From Paremcibacter congregatus (lineage in GTDB: Bacteria > Pseudomonadota > Alphaproteobacteria > Sphingomonadales > Emcibacteraceae): 64,000 nt of DNA. Shown here piece by piece: positions 1 through 13,370 of this stretch; position 1 is the stretch's first letter, and every line of letters begins with the position of its first letter. Position numbers and translations under genes: made by a program. Below the pieces are notes generated by a model that saw nothing but the letters and a program-made list of their open reading frames with translations, did not search any database and was not told the DNA's origin. The DNA is taken from contig NZ_CP041025.1 of assembly GCF_006385135.1 (NCBI RefSeq), positions 124,001-188,000 on the forward strand, written 5' to 3'.

Positions 1-1440
<1,440 letters not shown>

Positions 1441-1449
1441 GGCGGCGTC

Positions 1450-3111
<1,662 letters not shown>

Positions 3112-3130
3112 ATTTCATCACCTGTTATGT

Positions 3131-3146
3131 ACTTGTCTATACAAGT
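3131..3146. promoter_or_regulatory. Probable HutC operator upstream of hutU
   Basis: ACTTGTCTATACAAGT is a near-perfect inverted repeat (arms ACTTGT and ACAAGT) 20-35 bp upstream of the hutU start. Its core TGTCTATACA recurs at 5476-5485 in the hutF/hutI divergent promoter and was not noticed in other promoters read here. Known proteobacterial HutC sites have similar TGTATA-TACA cores. Assignment to HutC is inferred from this match and from the linked hutC gene. Confidence 0.8.
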
Positions 3147-3212
3147 CGGACTATAACATTGGTTTTCCGACGAATGCAACCGAAAAAGATGGCGTATCCA
3201 TCATCCCTTTTG

Positions 3213-3243
3213 CTGGATTACCCGGCCTGATCGGGTGATCCAG
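3213..3243. repeat. REP-like hairpin between hutC and hutU
   Basis: Arms CTGGAT-T-ACCCG and CGGGT-G-ATCCAG form a stem of about 12 bp with one mismatch and a 7-nt loop. It lies downstream of the hutC stop on the minus strand. There is no long T run, so it may be an extragenic palindrome of the kind common in alphaproteobacteria, possibly helping to end the hutC transcript. Confidence 0.55.
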
Positions 3244-3289
3244 AGCCTGAGAGAAAAAGGATGCCTACTTCTTCGGGGACATGCCCCGC

Positions 3290-4009
3290 TCACGGACGGA
3301 AGCGGCCGGAGAGTTCGTAGCGGGAGCCGGGGTGGTAGAGCATGGCGCTGGAGGCGACCTTACCCCGGGTCCAGGTGCGGCGCTTGATCAGCAGACAGGG
3401 CTCGTCCGCCGTCATCTGTAACGCGTCGCGCACATCGGCTTTCGGCAGGATGGCTTTCACCACATGTTCCGCCTTTTGCAGCGGCGCGATGCGCATCAGA
3501 TAATCATAGGGCGTGATGCAGGTAAAATCCTGGGCGCCGTAATCAGGGGCGACAGCGGCGTTGACGAAACGGTCCTCGATCTGGATCGGGATATGCTGTT
3601 CCAGATGCAGGATCACCGAATGAAAAACCGGTTCCCCGATCGCCATGTTCAGTTGGGCGGCGACACTGTCCGTGGCGGGCAACTGGTCGAGGCTGAGCAC
3701 CTGGGCGCTATGCTGATGACCGCGGCCACGGATTTCTTCAGCGATATTGTGGATTTCCAGCGGATGGCTCTGCGCATGCAGATCGGCAACAAAGGTGCCG
3801 ACGCCGGCGACCCGTACGAGATAACCTTCACTGGTCAGTTCTTTCAAGGCCCGGTTGGTGGTCATACGGGACACATCGAATTCTTTCACCAGTTCGTTTT
3901 CCGATGGCACCCGTTCTGCCGGTTGCCAGGCGCCAGAGGCTATTTTGTTAAGAATATGGTCCTTGATTTTCTGATAGAGCGGGGCTACCTGTTTGCGTGA
4001 ATGTTCCAT
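3290..4009 (-). CDS. hutC: Histidine utilisation repressor, GntR/HutC family
   Basis: Transcriptional repressor of the hut genes; in this family urocanate is the usual inducer. The 239-residue protein has an N-terminal GntR winged helix (residues about 10-75, with RVPSENELVKEFDVSRMTTN and the wing GVGTFV) and a C-terminal UTRA effector domain (about 95-235). It lies 81 bp after hutF in the same direction and upstream of hutU. The two matching palindromes at 3131-3146 and 5474-5489 are its probable targets. It may also repress its own transcript, because one site lies in the hutF promoter. Confidence 0.93.
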   Translation of the reverse strand: MEHSRKQVAPLYQKIKDHILNKIASGAWQPAERVPSENELVKEFDVSRMTTNRALKELTSEGYLVRVAGVGTFVADLHAQSHPLEIHNIAEEIRGRGHQHSAQVLSLDQLPATDSVAAQLNMAIGEPVFHSVILHLEQHIPIQIEDRFVNAAVAPDYGAQDFTCITPYDYLMRIAPLQKAEHVVKAILPKADVRDALQMTADEPCLLIKRRTWTRGKVASSAMLYHPGSRYELSGRFRP

Positions 4010-4090
4010 AACCCTTATTCATCCTTCATGACGCGCACTGCTTATTTCGGCATGTTATTTTGCTGGCACCATCATCGCTGTTCCACGGGA

Positions 4091-5455
4091 TCAGTCAAGT
4101 AGATTGACGAGCTTTTCCATGGTTTTTGTGAAGCGCGCCGTGATTTCGCAAGCGCCGGGGTGGGTGTAATCCCGCACCTGCCACCGGCCGCGCACCATCA
4201 CGTCTTTCACCGGTGACCGGTTACCACTGAAAATAAACCGGTCAATCAGATGGCGGTCCGGGGTGCCCACCAGTAACGGCGAGGCGGGATCAAGCGTGAT
4301 GATATCCGCCTGTTGCCCGACAGCCAGCACGCCGGTCTTTTGTTCCGTCGCCAATGCCCCGCCGCGAAGGGCCTGCCCATACAGCCAGTCGCCGCTATGG
4401 GGGTGATCCGGGGTGGCGTGCAGATTGCGACGCTGATATTTCAATCGCTGACCATAATCAAGCAGGCGAATTTCCTCAATCGGGCTGACCGAGATATGGC
4501 TGTCGGAGCCGATGGCGATGGCGCCGTTCTGGGCCAGATATTCCTGAAGCGGAAAGAACCCGTCGCCGAGATTGGCTTCTGTGGTCGGGCATAGCCCCGC
4601 GACCGCACCGGTATTCGCCAGGGCGGTGGTCTCCGTCGATGTCAAATGGGTGGCATGCACCAGGCACCAGCGGGACGAGAGCGGGTGATGATCAAGCAGC
4701 CATTCGACGGGGCGTTGGCCGGACCAGGCGAGACAGTCGTCAACTTCTTTCATCTGTTCGGCGATATGAATATGCAAGGGTGCCTTCTGTGGCACATGGG
4801 CTGTGACGGTGTCGATCGCCTCTGGCGTCACGGCGCGCAGGCTGTGGAAAGCGACGCCAAGATTTTGTCCCGGTTTCATGCGTCCCGCGAGACTGTCCCA
4901 GAGACGCAGATAAGCCTCTGTGGTGTGGCCAAAGCGGGCCTGGGCGTCGCTGAGCGGTGCGCCGCCAAAACCTGACGCCTGATAGAGCACCGGCAGATGG
5001 GTGAGGTTGAGGCCGACATCGGTCGCCGCCGCGACGATGGCGTCGGACATTTCCGCCGGGTTGTCATAGGGCGCGCCGCCGGGCTGATGATGCAGATAAT
5101 GGAATTCCGCCACCGATGTATAGCCGGCCGTGACCATTTCGAGGTAAAGCTGGGCCGCGATGGTGGCGAGATCCTCAGGCGTCAGCTTCTGGGCGAATCG
5201 ATACATCACATCGCGCCAGCTCCAGAAACTGTCGCTGTTTGAGGTGCGATATTCCGCCAGACCCGCCATGGCGCGCTGAAAGGCATGAGAATGAACATTG
5301 GCGAGTCCAGGCAGGGCATAGCCTGAAACCCGGTCCGCCGGGGCGGGGGAGCCGGATGTAATGGCGGTAATCATGCCGTGATCATCCAGGGTCAGGGTCA
5401 CATCATCCTGCCATTGACCTTCGATGAGGGCTTTTGTAAAATTTACTTTTTTCAT
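4091..5455 (-). CDS. hutF: Formimidoylglutamate deiminase
   Basis: Hydrolyses N-formimino-L-glutamate to N-formyl-L-glutamate and ammonia. Its presence indicates the five-step histidine pathway; the following deformylase (hutG) is not in the window. The 454-residue amidohydrolase shows the metal ligands [13 protein letters not shown] (HxH), LHIHIAEQ, and the catalytic Asp region [14 protein letters not shown]. Length fits the family (about 450). It is transcribed away from hutI from a shared promoter region containing a HutC-type site, and leads a hutF-hutC unit. Confidence 0.94.
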   Translation of the reverse strand: MKKVNFTKALIEGQWQDDVTLTLDDHGMITAITSGSPAPADRVSGYALPGLANVHSHAFQRAMAGLAEYRTSNSDSFWSWRDVMYRFAQKLTPEDLATIAAQLYLEMVTAGYTSVAEFHYLHHQPGGAPYDNPAEMSDAIVAAATDVGLNLTHLPVLYQASGFGGAPLSDAQARFGHTTEAYLRLWDSLAGRMKPGQNLGVAFHSLRAVTPEAIDTVTAHVPQKAPLHIHIAEQMKEVDDCLAWSGQRPVEWLLDHHPLSSRWCLVHATHLTSTETTALANTGAVAGLCPTTEANLGDGFFPLQEYLAQNGAIAIGSDSHISVSPIEEIRLLDYGQRLKYQRRNLHATPDHPHSGDWLYGQALRGGALATEQKTGVLAVGQQADIITLDPASPLLVGTPDRHLIDRFIFSGNRSPVKDVMVRGRWQVRDYTHPGACEITARFTKTMEKLVNLLD

Positions 5456-5473
5456 GTTAACTTTTCATGTTAG

Positions 5474-5489
5474 CCTGTCTATACAAGTT
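5474..5489. promoter_or_regulatory. Probable HutC operator in hutF/hutI divergent promoter
   Basis: CCTGTCTATACAAGTT shares the 10-bp core TGTCTATACA and the right arm ACAAGT with the site before hutU. It lies 19 bp upstream of hutF and 67 bp upstream of the chosen hutI start, so one bound dimer could control both directions. Confidence 0.75.
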
Positions 5490-5555
5490 AAGTTTAGATC
5501 AGCAGACGGAAATGTCAATGACATATGCCAACGACACAGGAAAGGCCGCCGCCCG

Positions 5556-6785
5556 ATGACCGGAATGACTTTATGGAAAGATGTGACGCTTTTGACAATG
5601 CGGGACACGGATGATGCGCCATATGGCATGATCGCCGATGGCGCGATTGTGGCGGACGGCGGACATATTGTCTGGCTGGGTCAGGCGCAGGATATCCCGG
5701 AGAATTACGAAGACGCCCATGCGATTTCCTGCGGTGGTAAATTCATGACGCCGGGGCTGATCGATTGTCATACCCATCTGGTGTATGGCGGCAACCGGGT
5801 GGCGGAATTCGAACAACGCCTGCTGGGGGCGAGTTATGAAGAAATCGCCCGGGCCGGCGGCGGCATCCTGTCCACGGTCAGGGCCACCCGGGTGGCAAGC
5901 GCGGAAGAACTGCTGGCCTCGGCCCGGCGGCGTCTCGGACAGTTGCAACGCGGCGGCGTGACGACGGTGGAGATTAAATCCGGGTATGGTCTGGATGTGG
6001 ACAACGAACTGAAAATGCTGCGGGTTGCCCGGATTATGGGCGGTCAGGACGATATTGATGTGCGCACCACCTTCCTCGGGGCCCATGCGACGCCAGCGGA
6101 ATTTACCGGTGATCGCGAGGGGTATATGGATCTGGTCTGTGGCGCGATGCTTGATGCGGTGGCGGACGAAAATCTCGCCGATGCGGTTGATGCTTTCTGT
6201 GAGAATATCGCCTTCTCTCCCGAACAGGTCGGGCGGCTGTTTGATCGGGCCCGGGAACTTGGGCTGCCGGTGAAACTGCATGCGGAACAGTTGAGCAACA
6301 GTGGTGGTGCGGCCCTGGCCGCCCGATATAAGGCCTTGTCGGCGGATCATCTCGAATGTCTGGACGAGGCCGGGGTGCGGGCCATGGCGGCGGCCGGGAC
6401 GGTGGCGGTTTTGCTGCCCGGGGCGTTCTATACCTTGCGGGATGAACGGGTGCCGCCCGTTGACCTGTTGCGAAAATATAACGTGCCCATGGCGATTGCC
6501 ACGGACAGCAATCCGGGGTCATCCCCGGTTCTGTCCCTGTCCCTGATGATCAATATGGCGAGCACCCTGTTTCGTCTGAGTCCGGAAGAGGCGCTGTTGG
6601 GCGTCACCCGTCACGGGGCCCGCGCCCTGGGGCTTGCGGATCGGGGACAGCTGGAAGTCGGCCTGAAGGCGGATTTCGCCCTGTGGGATATCGCCCATCC
6701 GGCGGAACTGTCTTATCAGGTCGGCGGCAATCTGTGTATCGGGGTGGTCAAGGATGGCGTGACCGTGGCGGTCTCACCTTTTTAG
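5556..6785 (+). CDS. hutI: Imidazolonepropionase
   Basis: Third histidine-degradation enzyme: hydrolyses 4-imidazolone-5-propionate to N-formimino-L-glutamate. It is a metal-dependent amidohydrolase with [14 protein letters not shown] (HxH metal ligands), [22 protein letters not shown] and [11 protein letters not shown]. The start MTGMTLWKD is chosen because the upstream in-frame stretch (from 5424) overlaps hutF and its operator and is unlike the family. From here the protein is 409 residues, the usual size. Its 3' end overlaps the convergent oxidoreductase gene by 12 bp. Confidence 0.95.
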   Translation: MTGMTLWKDVTLLTMRDTDDAPYGMIADGAIVADGGHIVWLGQAQDIPENYEDAHAISCGGKFMTPGLIDCHTHLVYGGNRVAEFEQRLLGASYEEIARAGGGILSTVRATRVASAEELLASARRRLGQLQRGGVTTVEIKSGYGLDVDNELKMLRVARIMGGQDDIDVRTTFLGAHATPAEFTGDREGYMDLVCGAMLDAVADENLADAVDAFCENIAFSPEQVGRLFDRARELGLPVKLHAEQLSNSGGAALAARYKALSADHLECLDEAGVRAMAAAGTVAVLLPGAFYTLRDERVPPVDLLRKYNVPMAIATDSNPGSSPVLSLSLMINMASTLFRLSPEEALLGVTRHGARALGLADRGQLEVGLKADFALWDIAHPAELSYQVGGNLCIGVVKDGVTVAVSPF

Positions 6786-7913
6786 GCGGCGTACGGAAAT
6801 CTGCGCCTCGGTCAGGCCCAGTCGGCTGACATCGTCAGGCAGACCTTTCCCCTGCACCAGGGCGGCGGTGATGCGGCCCAGGGCCGGGGCCGTTTTGATG
6901 CCAAAGCCGCCTTGTCCGGCGAGCCAGAAGAACCCGGGCGCTGCCGGATCAAAGCCCACCACCGGATAACCGTCGGCGACATGATTGCGCAGCCCCGCCC
7001 AGCTGGTATCGATTTTGCGCACCTCAAGAGTTGTTGTTTCCTGCAGGTAATGGGCGGCGTAGGCGATGTCGATTTCTTCCGGCTGGGCGTCGCAGGGCGG
7101 GGAGAGATGTTCATCGGCGGGGGTGGCGATCAGCTTGCCGGAATCCGGCCTGAAATAAAACCCCTGGGTGGCTTCCATGACAAAGGGCCAGTCCCTGGGG
7201 TCCATGTTGTCCGGAGCGGACACCATAATCATGGTGCGGCGCAGGGGATGAATGTCAATCGGTGCGATATCGGCCAGAGCCGCCACCTCGTCGACCCAGG
7301 CCCCGGCGGCATTGATCACCACCGGCGCCCGATAAACACCCTGGGGGGTGGTGACGGTCCACAGGCCGCCCGATGAATGAAGACCGGTGACTTCGGCGGT
7401 ACTGATGATATCCTGTCCGGCGGCCTTGATGCCCTGCAGGAAGCCTTCATGCAGGGCACTGACATCCATGTCATAGATTTCTTCTTCGAACAAAACCTTT
7501 TCCTGATAATTCTCCGCCAGGATCGGCAACAGGGCGCGGGCCTCGTTCCGGGACAGAAAACGGGAGGCGACATTGATTCTTTTCAGCTTTTCATGCAGGC
7601 CGTCCAATGCGGCTGTCTTGTCTTTTGAGGCAATATGGATCATGGCCCGGGGACTGATTAGTGGATGGTCGGTGAAGCCCGCGGGCGGGGTTTTGAAAAA
7701 CGCTTCGCTGGCGACCACCAGGGCATTGATCAACGGGTCGCCGTCGCGGTAGCTTTTGGTGAAAATTGCCGCCGACCGGCCGGTGGTGTGATAACCGGGC
7801 CGGTTTTCTTTTTCCAGCAGGATCACGCGGCCGACTTTGCTTAATTCATAGCCAGCGGAGGCGCCGGCGATGCCGCCACCAATGATGATGAAATCTGCGG
7901 ATGTGGAGGTCAT
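6774..7913 (-). CDS. FAD-dependent amine/amino-acid oxidoreductase (DAO family)
   Basis: Flavoprotein of the D-amino-acid oxidase/glycine oxidase superfamily. The Rossmann FAD motif [19 protein letters not shown] is near the N-terminus, followed by the acidic residue of [18 protein letters not shown]. The C-terminal [17 protein letters not shown] and [17 protein letters not shown] are typical of the fold. The ATG at 7913 has AAGG 5 nt upstream and is preferred over the GTG two codons earlier; the protein is then 379 residues. It converges on hutI with a short overlap. The substrate is unknown; the neighbourhood suggests an amino acid or sarcosine-like amine. Confidence 0.8.
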   Translation of the reverse strand: MTSTSADFIIIGGGIAGASAGYELSKVGRVILLEKENRPGYHTTGRSAAIFTKSYRDGDPLINALVVASEAFFKTPPAGFTDHPLISPRAMIHIASKDKTAALDGLHEKLKRINVASRFLSRNEARALLPILAENYQEKVLFEEEIYDMDVSALHEGFLQGIKAAGQDIISTAEVTGLHSSGGLWTVTTPQGVYRAPVVINAAGAWVDEVAALADIAPIDIHPLRRTMIMVSAPDNMDPRDWPFVMEATQGFYFRPDSGKLIATPADEHLSPPCDAQPEEIDIAYAAHYLQETTTLEVRKIDTSWAGLRNHVADGYPVVGFDPAAPGFFWLAGQGGFGIKTAPALGRITAALVQGKGLPDDVSRLGLTEAQISVRRLKR

Positions 7914-8172
7914 GGTCACCTTGGGTTTTCTTTGAGGTTTTCTAGAGTCTCGGTCAATTCCGCTCCACCCTATGCGGAACGACGGGCCCAGACAATAAAA
8001 AATTACTTATCGGGTATTATGCTGTGCTGCAATATGAAATAGAGAGTTGATTATGCTATATTATTTCTTTTTATTTCGCATTTGCAAAATTTTATTGTGG
8101 AAAATTATCCCATCTTTGATAGATTATATGTATTCTGGCGAAACGCCTCATCCAAGAACGGGAGTCATGACC

Positions 8173-9219
8173 ATGCGGAAAACACCAAAAGATTTTTTCA
8201 AACCTCTGGCGATCGGGGCGCCGGTGCCTTACCGGGAAATTCCCGTGGCGCTGGAGAGAATGATTCATTTCTTCCCGCCGCAGATGGAAAAGATGCGCGC
8301 CAAGATCCCCGACATGATCGGCAAAGTTGATGTCTTGCTGGGAAATCTGGAAGACGCCATTCCGGCAGATGCCAAGGAAGAGGCGCGCGCCGGTTTTATT
8401 ACGGTTGCGGAACAGAATGAATTTGGCGCCACGGGATTATGGACCCGGGTCAACTGCCTGAACAGTCCGTGGTTTCTGGATGATGTTACCGAGATTGTCT
8501 CGAAGGTAGGCAACAAGGTCGATGTGATCATGCTGCCGAAAGTAGAAGGCCCTTGGGACATTCATTATCTTGATCAGTTGCTGGCCCAGTTGGAAGCCCG
8601 GCATCAGATCTGCAAACCGATCATGATTCACGCCATCCTGGAAACCGCCCAGGGAGTCAATAATGTAGAAGAAATCGCCGCCGCCAGCCCGCGCATGCAC
8701 GGCATGAGCCTGGGCCCTGCCGATCTTGCGGCGTCGCGTGGCATGAAAACCACCCGCGTGGGGGGTGGCCATCCGTCTTACGGCGTGCTTGCTGATGATC
8801 AGGCGGAAGGCGAACGGCGCAATTTCTATCAACAGGATCTGTGGCATTTCACGGTCGCCAAGATGGTCGATGCCTGTATGTCTTACGGGTTAAAGGCTTT
8901 TTATGGCCCGTTCGGTGATTTTGCCGATGACGCGGCCTGTGAAGCCCAGTTCCGCAACGCTTTTCTCATGGGCTGCATGGGCGCCTGGTCCCTGCATCCC
9001 AAGCAGATTGACATCGCCAAGAAAGTTTTCAGCCCGGCGGTGGACGAGGTATTGTTCGCCCGCAAGATTCTGGAGGCCATGCCGGATGGTACCGGGGCGG
9101 TGATGATTGATGGCAAGATGCAGGATGATGCCACCTGGAAACAGGCGAAGGTTATTGTTGATCTGGCGAAGATTGTCGCATCGAAGGATAAGGAACTCGG
9201 GGCGGCCTACGGTTTCTAG
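8173..9219 (+). CDS. Malyl-CoA / beta-methylmalyl-CoA lyase-like protein (CitE superfamily)
   Basis: TIM-barrel lyase of the HpcH/HpaI-CitE superfamily, closest in pattern to Rhodobacter Mcl1, which cleaves malyl-CoA to acetyl-CoA and glyoxylate and beta-methylmalyl-CoA to propionyl-CoA and glyoxylate. Matching landmarks are [56 protein letters not shown] and [19 protein letters not shown]. The start MRKTPKDFF is chosen because GGAG at 8161-8164 sits 8 nt upstream; the 126 bp of open frame before it are AT-rich and look like leader. The 348-residue product overlaps the convergent kinase gene by 4 bp. Substrate is inferred from family only. Confidence 0.75.
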   Translation: MRKTPKDFFKPLAIGAPVPYREIPVALERMIHFFPPQMEKMRAKIPDMIGKVDVLLGNLEDAIPADAKEEARAGFITVAEQNEFGATGLWTRVNCLNSPWFLDDVTEIVSKVGNKVDVIMLPKVEGPWDIHYLDQLLAQLEARHQICKPIMIHAILETAQGVNNVEEIAAASPRMHGMSLGPADLAASRGMKTTRVGGGHPSYGVLADDQAEGERRNFYQQDLWHFTVAKMVDACMSYGLKAFYGPFGDFADDAACEAQFRNAFLMGCMGAWSLHPKQIDIAKKVFSPAVDEVLFARKILEAMPDGTGAVMIDGKMQDDATWKQAKVIVDLAKIVASKDKELGAAYGF

Positions 9220-10310
9220 GTGGTCTCAAGCATATGAATCCGGCGGGAGGCGGGCAAGGCGATTGAGACTTCTGTCCCCTTGTTCACTTCACTGATAAAG
9301 GTGAGGTCCGCCCCGTGCATTTCCACCAACGCCTTGGTCAGGGGCAGCCCCAGCCCGGTACCGTCATGGCTCCGGGTGAAGGCGTTTTCAATTTGTCGAA
9401 AGGTTTTCAACGCTTCCTTGAGCTGCGGGGAGGTCATTCCTATGCCGGTATCTTTAACCTTCAGCAGCAACTGGCCGGACGGTGCGGGACTGACTGTCAC
9501 GGTGATCTTGCCGCCATCCGGGGTGAATTTCAGGGCATTGCTGAGCAGGTTCAGTAGGATCTGACGTAACTTCTGTTCATCGCCCAACAGATCGCAAACG
9601 GTGTCCGGGGAAGTGAAGTTAATTTCGATTTTTTTGTTCCGCGCTTCGAGGGACACCAGCCCGATGGTATTGCGAATTAGACGGTTGAGGTCGAATTCAC
9701 TTTCGTTCAGGCGCATCTCTCCGGCCTCGATTTTGGACAGATCCAGAATATCGTTAATGACCCGTAACAAATGCGCCGCCGAGAGGCTGATATGTTCCCC
9801 GTATTCTGTGATGGCTTCCTTGCTGAGGTGATATTTTTCCGCCTGGCGGATCAGGTCTGAGAAGCCGATAATGCTGTTCAGCGGGGTGCGCAGTTCGTGG
9901 CTCATATTGGCGAGGAACTGTGATTTGGTCTGATTGGCGCTATCGGCGGCTACTTTGGCTTTTCGCAGGTCAGAGGTTTGCTTTTCAACCTCGTCGGACA
10001 GATTCTGTACAAAAGGGACCCAGCGCACCAGCCCGATGGCGAGAAACAGGAACCCGCCCATAAAGCCGACAATTTTTTCAAGAACGGCCTGTATCGGGGT
10101 GCGGCCAATCACAATATATTTGCTTAATCCCTCGAATTCATCTGTGATATCGATCAGGCTGCCGAACAAGAGCAGAGAGAAACCTATCATAATCAATGTC
10201 CAGCCCTTGCGGCGCAGGCCGAAACTGTTGCGCCCGACACGCCACAAATAGAGAATAATAAGAAAAACGAGAGCGGAGCGCGCGCTTTCGATAAAAAAGA
10301 AATTTTCCAT
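9216..10310 (-). CDS. Orphan membrane sensor histidine kinase
   Basis: Two-component kinase of 364 residues. The N-terminal 105 residues hold about three hydrophobic segments (near 12-30, 37-53 and 82-104). A short coiled linker leads to HisKA with [17 protein letters not shown] (phospho-acceptor His138) and an ATPase domain with the N-box [24 protein letters not shown] and [12 protein letters not shown]. There is no PAS, HAMP or receiver domain, and no response regulator nearby, so the partner must be elsewhere. The sensory region is mostly membrane-embedded, so the signal is unknown. Confidence 0.9.
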   Translation of the reverse strand: MENFFFIESARSALVFLIILYLWRVGRNSFGLRRKGWTLIMIGFSLLLFGSLIDITDEFEGLSKYIVIGRTPIQAVLEKIVGFMGGFLFLAIGLVRWVPFVQNLSDEVEKQTSDLRKAKVAADSANQTKSQFLANMSHELRTPLNSIIGFSDLIRQAEKYHLSKEAITEYGEHISLSAAHLLRVINDILDLSKIEAGEMRLNESEFDLNRLIRNTIGLVSLEARNKKIEINFTSPDTVCDLLGDEQKLRQILLNLLSNALKFTPDGGKITVTVSPAPSGQLLLKVKDTGIGMTSPQLKEALKTFRQIENAFTRSHDGTGLGLPLTKALVEMHGADLTFISEVNKGTEVSIALPASRRIHMLETT

Positions 10311-10375
10311 AGATATTATCCTGAGAAGAGATATAGGGGTATTATATCATGAGATTAAGGATGTGGGGGAATGAT

Positions 10376-11176
10376 TTACCCTGAAGCGAAAATAACGGAA
10401 TCGGATCTGAATAACCAACAGGCCACGCGATGCTGCAGGGTGATATGGGGGTCAATTTCACCCTTGGGACTGAGATGCCAGTCCCAGCATTGGTCGGGAG
10501 GCCCCAATTTGCGGCTCAAGGGATTGGGCAGGGCATTTTCACTTTCCTTTACTCTATGTTCCGCCAAATACTGGCGTTCCAGGTCACAGATCAGAAGACA
10601 GTTTTCCGCCGCGTGTGAAAGCTGTGACAGGTGCGCTGTCATCACGTCTTGGGCAAAGTGCGCCGGCAGCGGGAGATGGCGTTTGCGGGCATAGGCAACG
10701 AGATTGATCGGCAATTGGGACAAAATGTTGAGCGAGATGACGAGGTCTGCTTTTGGTAAAGCCGGTGCGGCGTCCTTGATGAGGGTCTCGGTGATGCCGC
10801 CGCCGTCATACAACGGGCGGGCCAGGCCCGTGACGTCCCGGGACAGAATTGTGATTTTCGGGTGGGTTCCGTATTTACGCCGGATTTTTGGCAGATGCAG
10901 GATATCAAGCAGAATGACATGATGATTCTGGTTTAGCATCTCATCCAGCGGAACATCATGCAACGCACCGGAACCGATGATCAGGATGGTCGACCCGGGG
11001 GCAAGTTCAGAGACGTTCTGGCGGATGATGTCTTTACATTGCTCAAGATGCCCGGCCCAGTCCGCCCGGCAGCGGCGGAACCGCGCCTCGATGGCGATGG
11101 TTTCCCTGAGGTAACCCAGTGCGCGCACCTCGGCCGGGGCCGGTGTGAACAGATGCTGGAGCGCCTCAAGGATCAT
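10376..11176 (-). CDS. Uncharacterised protein with possible Rossmann/methyltransferase-like fold
   Basis: 266 residues with no family recognised. Residues about 60-92 read STILIIGSGALHDVPLDEML then HHVILLDI, a beta-alpha-beta pattern with a glycine-containing turn and an acidic residue ending strand 2, as in SAM-dependent methyltransferases. DLVISLNILSQLP follows where methyltransferase motif IV would lie. Cys, Trp and His are frequent in the C-terminal third. It lies 6 bp upstream of an enoyl-CoA hydratase stop codon in the same direction, so it may be the last gene of that transcript. The methyltransferase idea is a fold-level guess. Confidence 0.6.
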   Translation of the reverse strand: MILEALQHLFTPAPAEVRALGYLRETIAIEARFRRCRADWAGHLEQCKDIIRQNVSELAPGSTILIIGSGALHDVPLDEMLNQNHHVILLDILHLPKIRRKYGTHPKITILSRDVTGLARPLYDGGGITETLIKDAAPALPKADLVISLNILSQLPINLVAYARKRHLPLPAHFAQDVMTAHLSQLSHAAENCLLICDLERQYLAEHRVKESENALPNPLSRKLGPPDQCWDWHLSPKGEIDPHITLQHRVACWLFRSDSVIFASG

Positions 11177-11182
11177 CTTGCT

Positions 11183-11980
11183 TTATTCGCCGGTAAAGGT
11201 GGCGCTGCGTTTCTCGAGGAAAGCGGCTGTGGCTTCGGCCCGGTCCTTGCTGGACAGCAGCACCTGCATGCTCTTGCGTTCGAGACCGAGTGCGCTTTCC
11301 AGTGACATGTCCGGGCCATGCAGGATGGCGTATTTGATATGTTCGAGGCCCAAGGGCGGCAGGGCGGCGAGTTCCCGCGCCATGTCCATTGCGCGCACCA
11401 TCACCTGATCGTCATCCAGCACCTCACAGGCGAGGCCCATATCCTTGGCTTCATCGGCGCCGATCATCATGCCGGTCAGGCACATCCGCATGGCGTTATA
11501 TTTGCCAACGGCGCGCACCAGACGTTGGGATCCGCCGGCGCCGGGCATGACGCCGACTTTTACTTCCGGCTGGCCGAACTTGGCGGACTTCCCGGCCAGA
11601 ATAATATCCGAAATCATCGCCAGTTCCATGCCGCCGCCGAGGGCAAAGCCATTAACCGCGGCAATCACCGGACGGGGATAATCGGCGAAGGCATTATACA
11701 GCCGCTCGACATGGGCCTTGTAATAATCCACGGCGCTGAGCACCGACATTTCCTTCAGGTCCGCGCCGGCGGCAAAGGCTTTTTCATTGCCGGTGAGGAT
11801 CACGGCGCGGATGTCTTCCCGGGCTTTCAGTTCGTTGAATTTCTCGGCAATCAGGCTGCGGACATTGAGGTTCAGGGCGTTATAGGCCTTGGGGCGGTTA
11901 ATGCGCACGACGGCGATGTATTCTTCGGGGAATTCGAGCAAGACTTCTTGATCTGTATTTTCTTGGATGGCGTCGGACAT
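11183..11980 (-). CDS. Enoyl-CoA hydratase (crotonase family)
   Basis: Hydrates 2-enoyl-CoA to 3-hydroxyacyl-CoA. Crotonase features are the oxyanion-hole segment KAFAAGADLKEM, ALGGGMELAMISDIILAG with the first catalytic Glu region, and GVMPGAGGSQRLVRAVG with the second. The start MSDAIQENTDQ has a GAGAGAAC ribosome-binding site; the in-frame upstream ATG at 12022 lies within the hairpin. The product is 265 residues. It is downstream of gcdH on the same strand and could handle the crotonyl-CoA that glutaryl-CoA dehydrogenase makes. Confidence 0.9.
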   Translation of the reverse strand: MSDAIQENTDQEVLLEFPEEYIAVVRINRPKAYNALNLNVRSLIAEKFNELKAREDIRAVILTGNEKAFAAGADLKEMSVLSAVDYYKAHVERLYNAFADYPRPVIAAVNGFALGGGMELAMISDIILAGKSAKFGQPEVKVGVMPGAGGSQRLVRAVGKYNAMRMCLTGMMIGADEAKDMGLACEVLDDDQVMVRAMDMARELAALPPLGLEHIKYAILHGPDMSLESALGLERKSMQVLLSSKDRAEATAAFLEKRSATFTGE

Positions 11981-12019
11981 ATCTGTTCTCTCATTATTCG
12001 GCGAAAGGGAAGAGTGAAT

Positions 12020-12056
12020 CATAAGGCCGTCATGATGAAATCACAACGGCCTTATG
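12020..12056. terminator. Stem-loop between gcdH and the enoyl-CoA hydratase gene
   Basis: Perfect 11-bp arms CATAAGGCCGT and ACGGCCTTATG separated by 15 nt, immediately after the gcdH stop on the minus strand. There is no strong T run, so this may be an attenuator or processing hairpin rather than a full terminator. Confidence 0.55.
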
Positions 12057-12094
12057 GGTTTATTCTATAACGGTTGAGGCAGGAAGCCCCTCAC

Positions 12095-13276
12095 TTAAAA
12101 AGCATTCAGGCCGGTCTGCATGCGTCCCAGAATAAGGGCATGGACATCATGGGTGCCTTCATAGGTGTTGACCGCTTCCAGATTCATCACGTGACGGATG
12201 ACATGGAATTCGTCGCTGACCCCGTTGCCACCGTGCATGTCCCGCGCCTGACGCGCGATATCCAGCGACTTGCCGCAGTTGTTACGCTTCAGCAACGATA
12301 CCCCGTCAGGAGACAGTTTGTCTTTTTCCTTCAGGCGGGTGGCGTTAAGACAGGCGTGCAGGCCGAGGGTGATTTCTGTCTGCATATCGGCGAGTTTTTT
12401 CTGGATCAGCTGATTGGCGGCCAGCGGGCGACCAAACTGTTTGCGGTCCAGGGTATACTGCCGCGCCGCATGCCAGCAGAATTCGGCGGCGCCGAGCGCG
12501 CCCCAGGCAATGCCAAGACGGGCGTTGCTGAGACAGCCAAGCGGGCCTTTCATGCCTTCGACATTCGGCATGAGATTTTCCGCCGGCACGAAAACTTCGT
12601 CCATGACAATCTCGCCGGTGATGGAGGCGCGCAGGGAGAATTTACCTTCGATTTTCGGGGCGCTCAGGCCCTGCATGCCTTTTTCAAGGATGAAGCCGCG
12701 CACAACGCCGTCATCACATTTGGCCCAGACGACAAAGACGTCGGCGATCGGGCTGTTGGTGATCCACATTTTCGCGCCGGAGATGCTGTAGCCGCCGTCA
12801 ACGGTGCGGGCGCGGGTCTGCATGCCGCTGGGGTCGGATCCGGCGTTGGGTTCGGTCAGGCCGAAACAGCCAACGAATTCACCCGTGGCGAGTTTTGGCA
12901 GATATTTCTGTTTCTGCTCTTCGGAACCGTAAGCATAAATCGGGAACATGACCAGCGAGCTCTGTACGGACATGGCGCTGCGGTAGCCGCTGTCGACCCG
13001 CTCCACTTCCCGGGCGATCAAACCATAGGAGACATAACCGACGCCGGCACAGCCATAGCCCTGGATTGTCGGGCCGAGCAGGCCGAGTTCGCCCATCTGG
13101 GTCATGATGTTACGGTCGAAATTCTCATGCCGGTTGGCGTCGAGAATGCCGGGCATCAGTTCGTTCTGGCAGAAATCACGGGCGCCGTCACGGATCATGC
13201 GTTCCTCTTCAGTGAGGAAATCTTCGAGAAGTAAAATATCATCCCACGGGGTGGATGGCCATTTGGGGCTTGCCAT
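12095..13276 (-). CDS. gcdH: Glutaryl-CoA dehydrogenase
   Basis: Flavoenzyme that oxidises and decarboxylates glutaryl-CoA to crotonyl-CoA, the funnel for lysine, tryptophan and some benzoyl-CoA-type routes. The 393-residue length fits. Specific landmarks are [54 protein letters not shown] and the C-terminal [16 protein letters not shown], in which the Glu of YEGTHD is the catalytic base position. It is preceded by a 94-bp promoter region with a perfect 12-bp palindrome and followed by an enoyl-CoA hydratase on the same strand. Confidence 0.93.
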   Translation of the reverse strand: MASPKWPSTPWDDILLLEDFLTEEERMIRDGARDFCQNELMPGILDANRHENFDRNIMTQMGELGLLGPTIQGYGCAGVGYVSYGLIAREVERVDSGYRSAMSVQSSLVMFPIYAYGSEEQKQKYLPKLATGEFVGCFGLTEPNAGSDPSGMQTRARTVDGGYSISGAKMWITNSPIADVFVVWAKCDDGVVRGFILEKGMQGLSAPKIEGKFSLRASITGEIVMDEVFVPAENLMPNVEGMKGPLGCLSNARLGIAWGALGAAEFCWHAARQYTLDRKQFGRPLAANQLIQKKLADMQTEITLGLHACLNATRLKEKDKLSPDGVSLLKRNNCGKSLDIARQARDMHGGNGVSDEFHVIRHVMNLEAVNTYEGTHDVHALILGRMQTGLNAF

Positions 13277-13334
13277 AGTCTTGGTCTCCTAAATCGACAA
13301 ATTCACATGTCCATATGTCTATGCGATTTGTCTA

Positions 13335-13346
13335 GATTGTACAATC
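13335..13346. promoter_or_regulatory. Perfect palindrome in the gcdH promoter
   Basis: GATTGTACAATC is a perfect 12-bp palindrome 59 bp upstream of the gcdH start. Its TTG-N4-CAA layout suits a MarR- or TetR-type dimer. The MarR gene at 17175 is a candidate regulator, by proximity only. Confidence 0.5.
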
Positions 13347-13370
13347 AATTGTTCACCGTTTCTGTAAAAA

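Noticed and set aside
8047-8172. N-terminal extension of the malyl-CoA-lyase-like protein
   Set aside because: AT-rich, unlike the family, and the good ribosome-binding site lies just before 8173.
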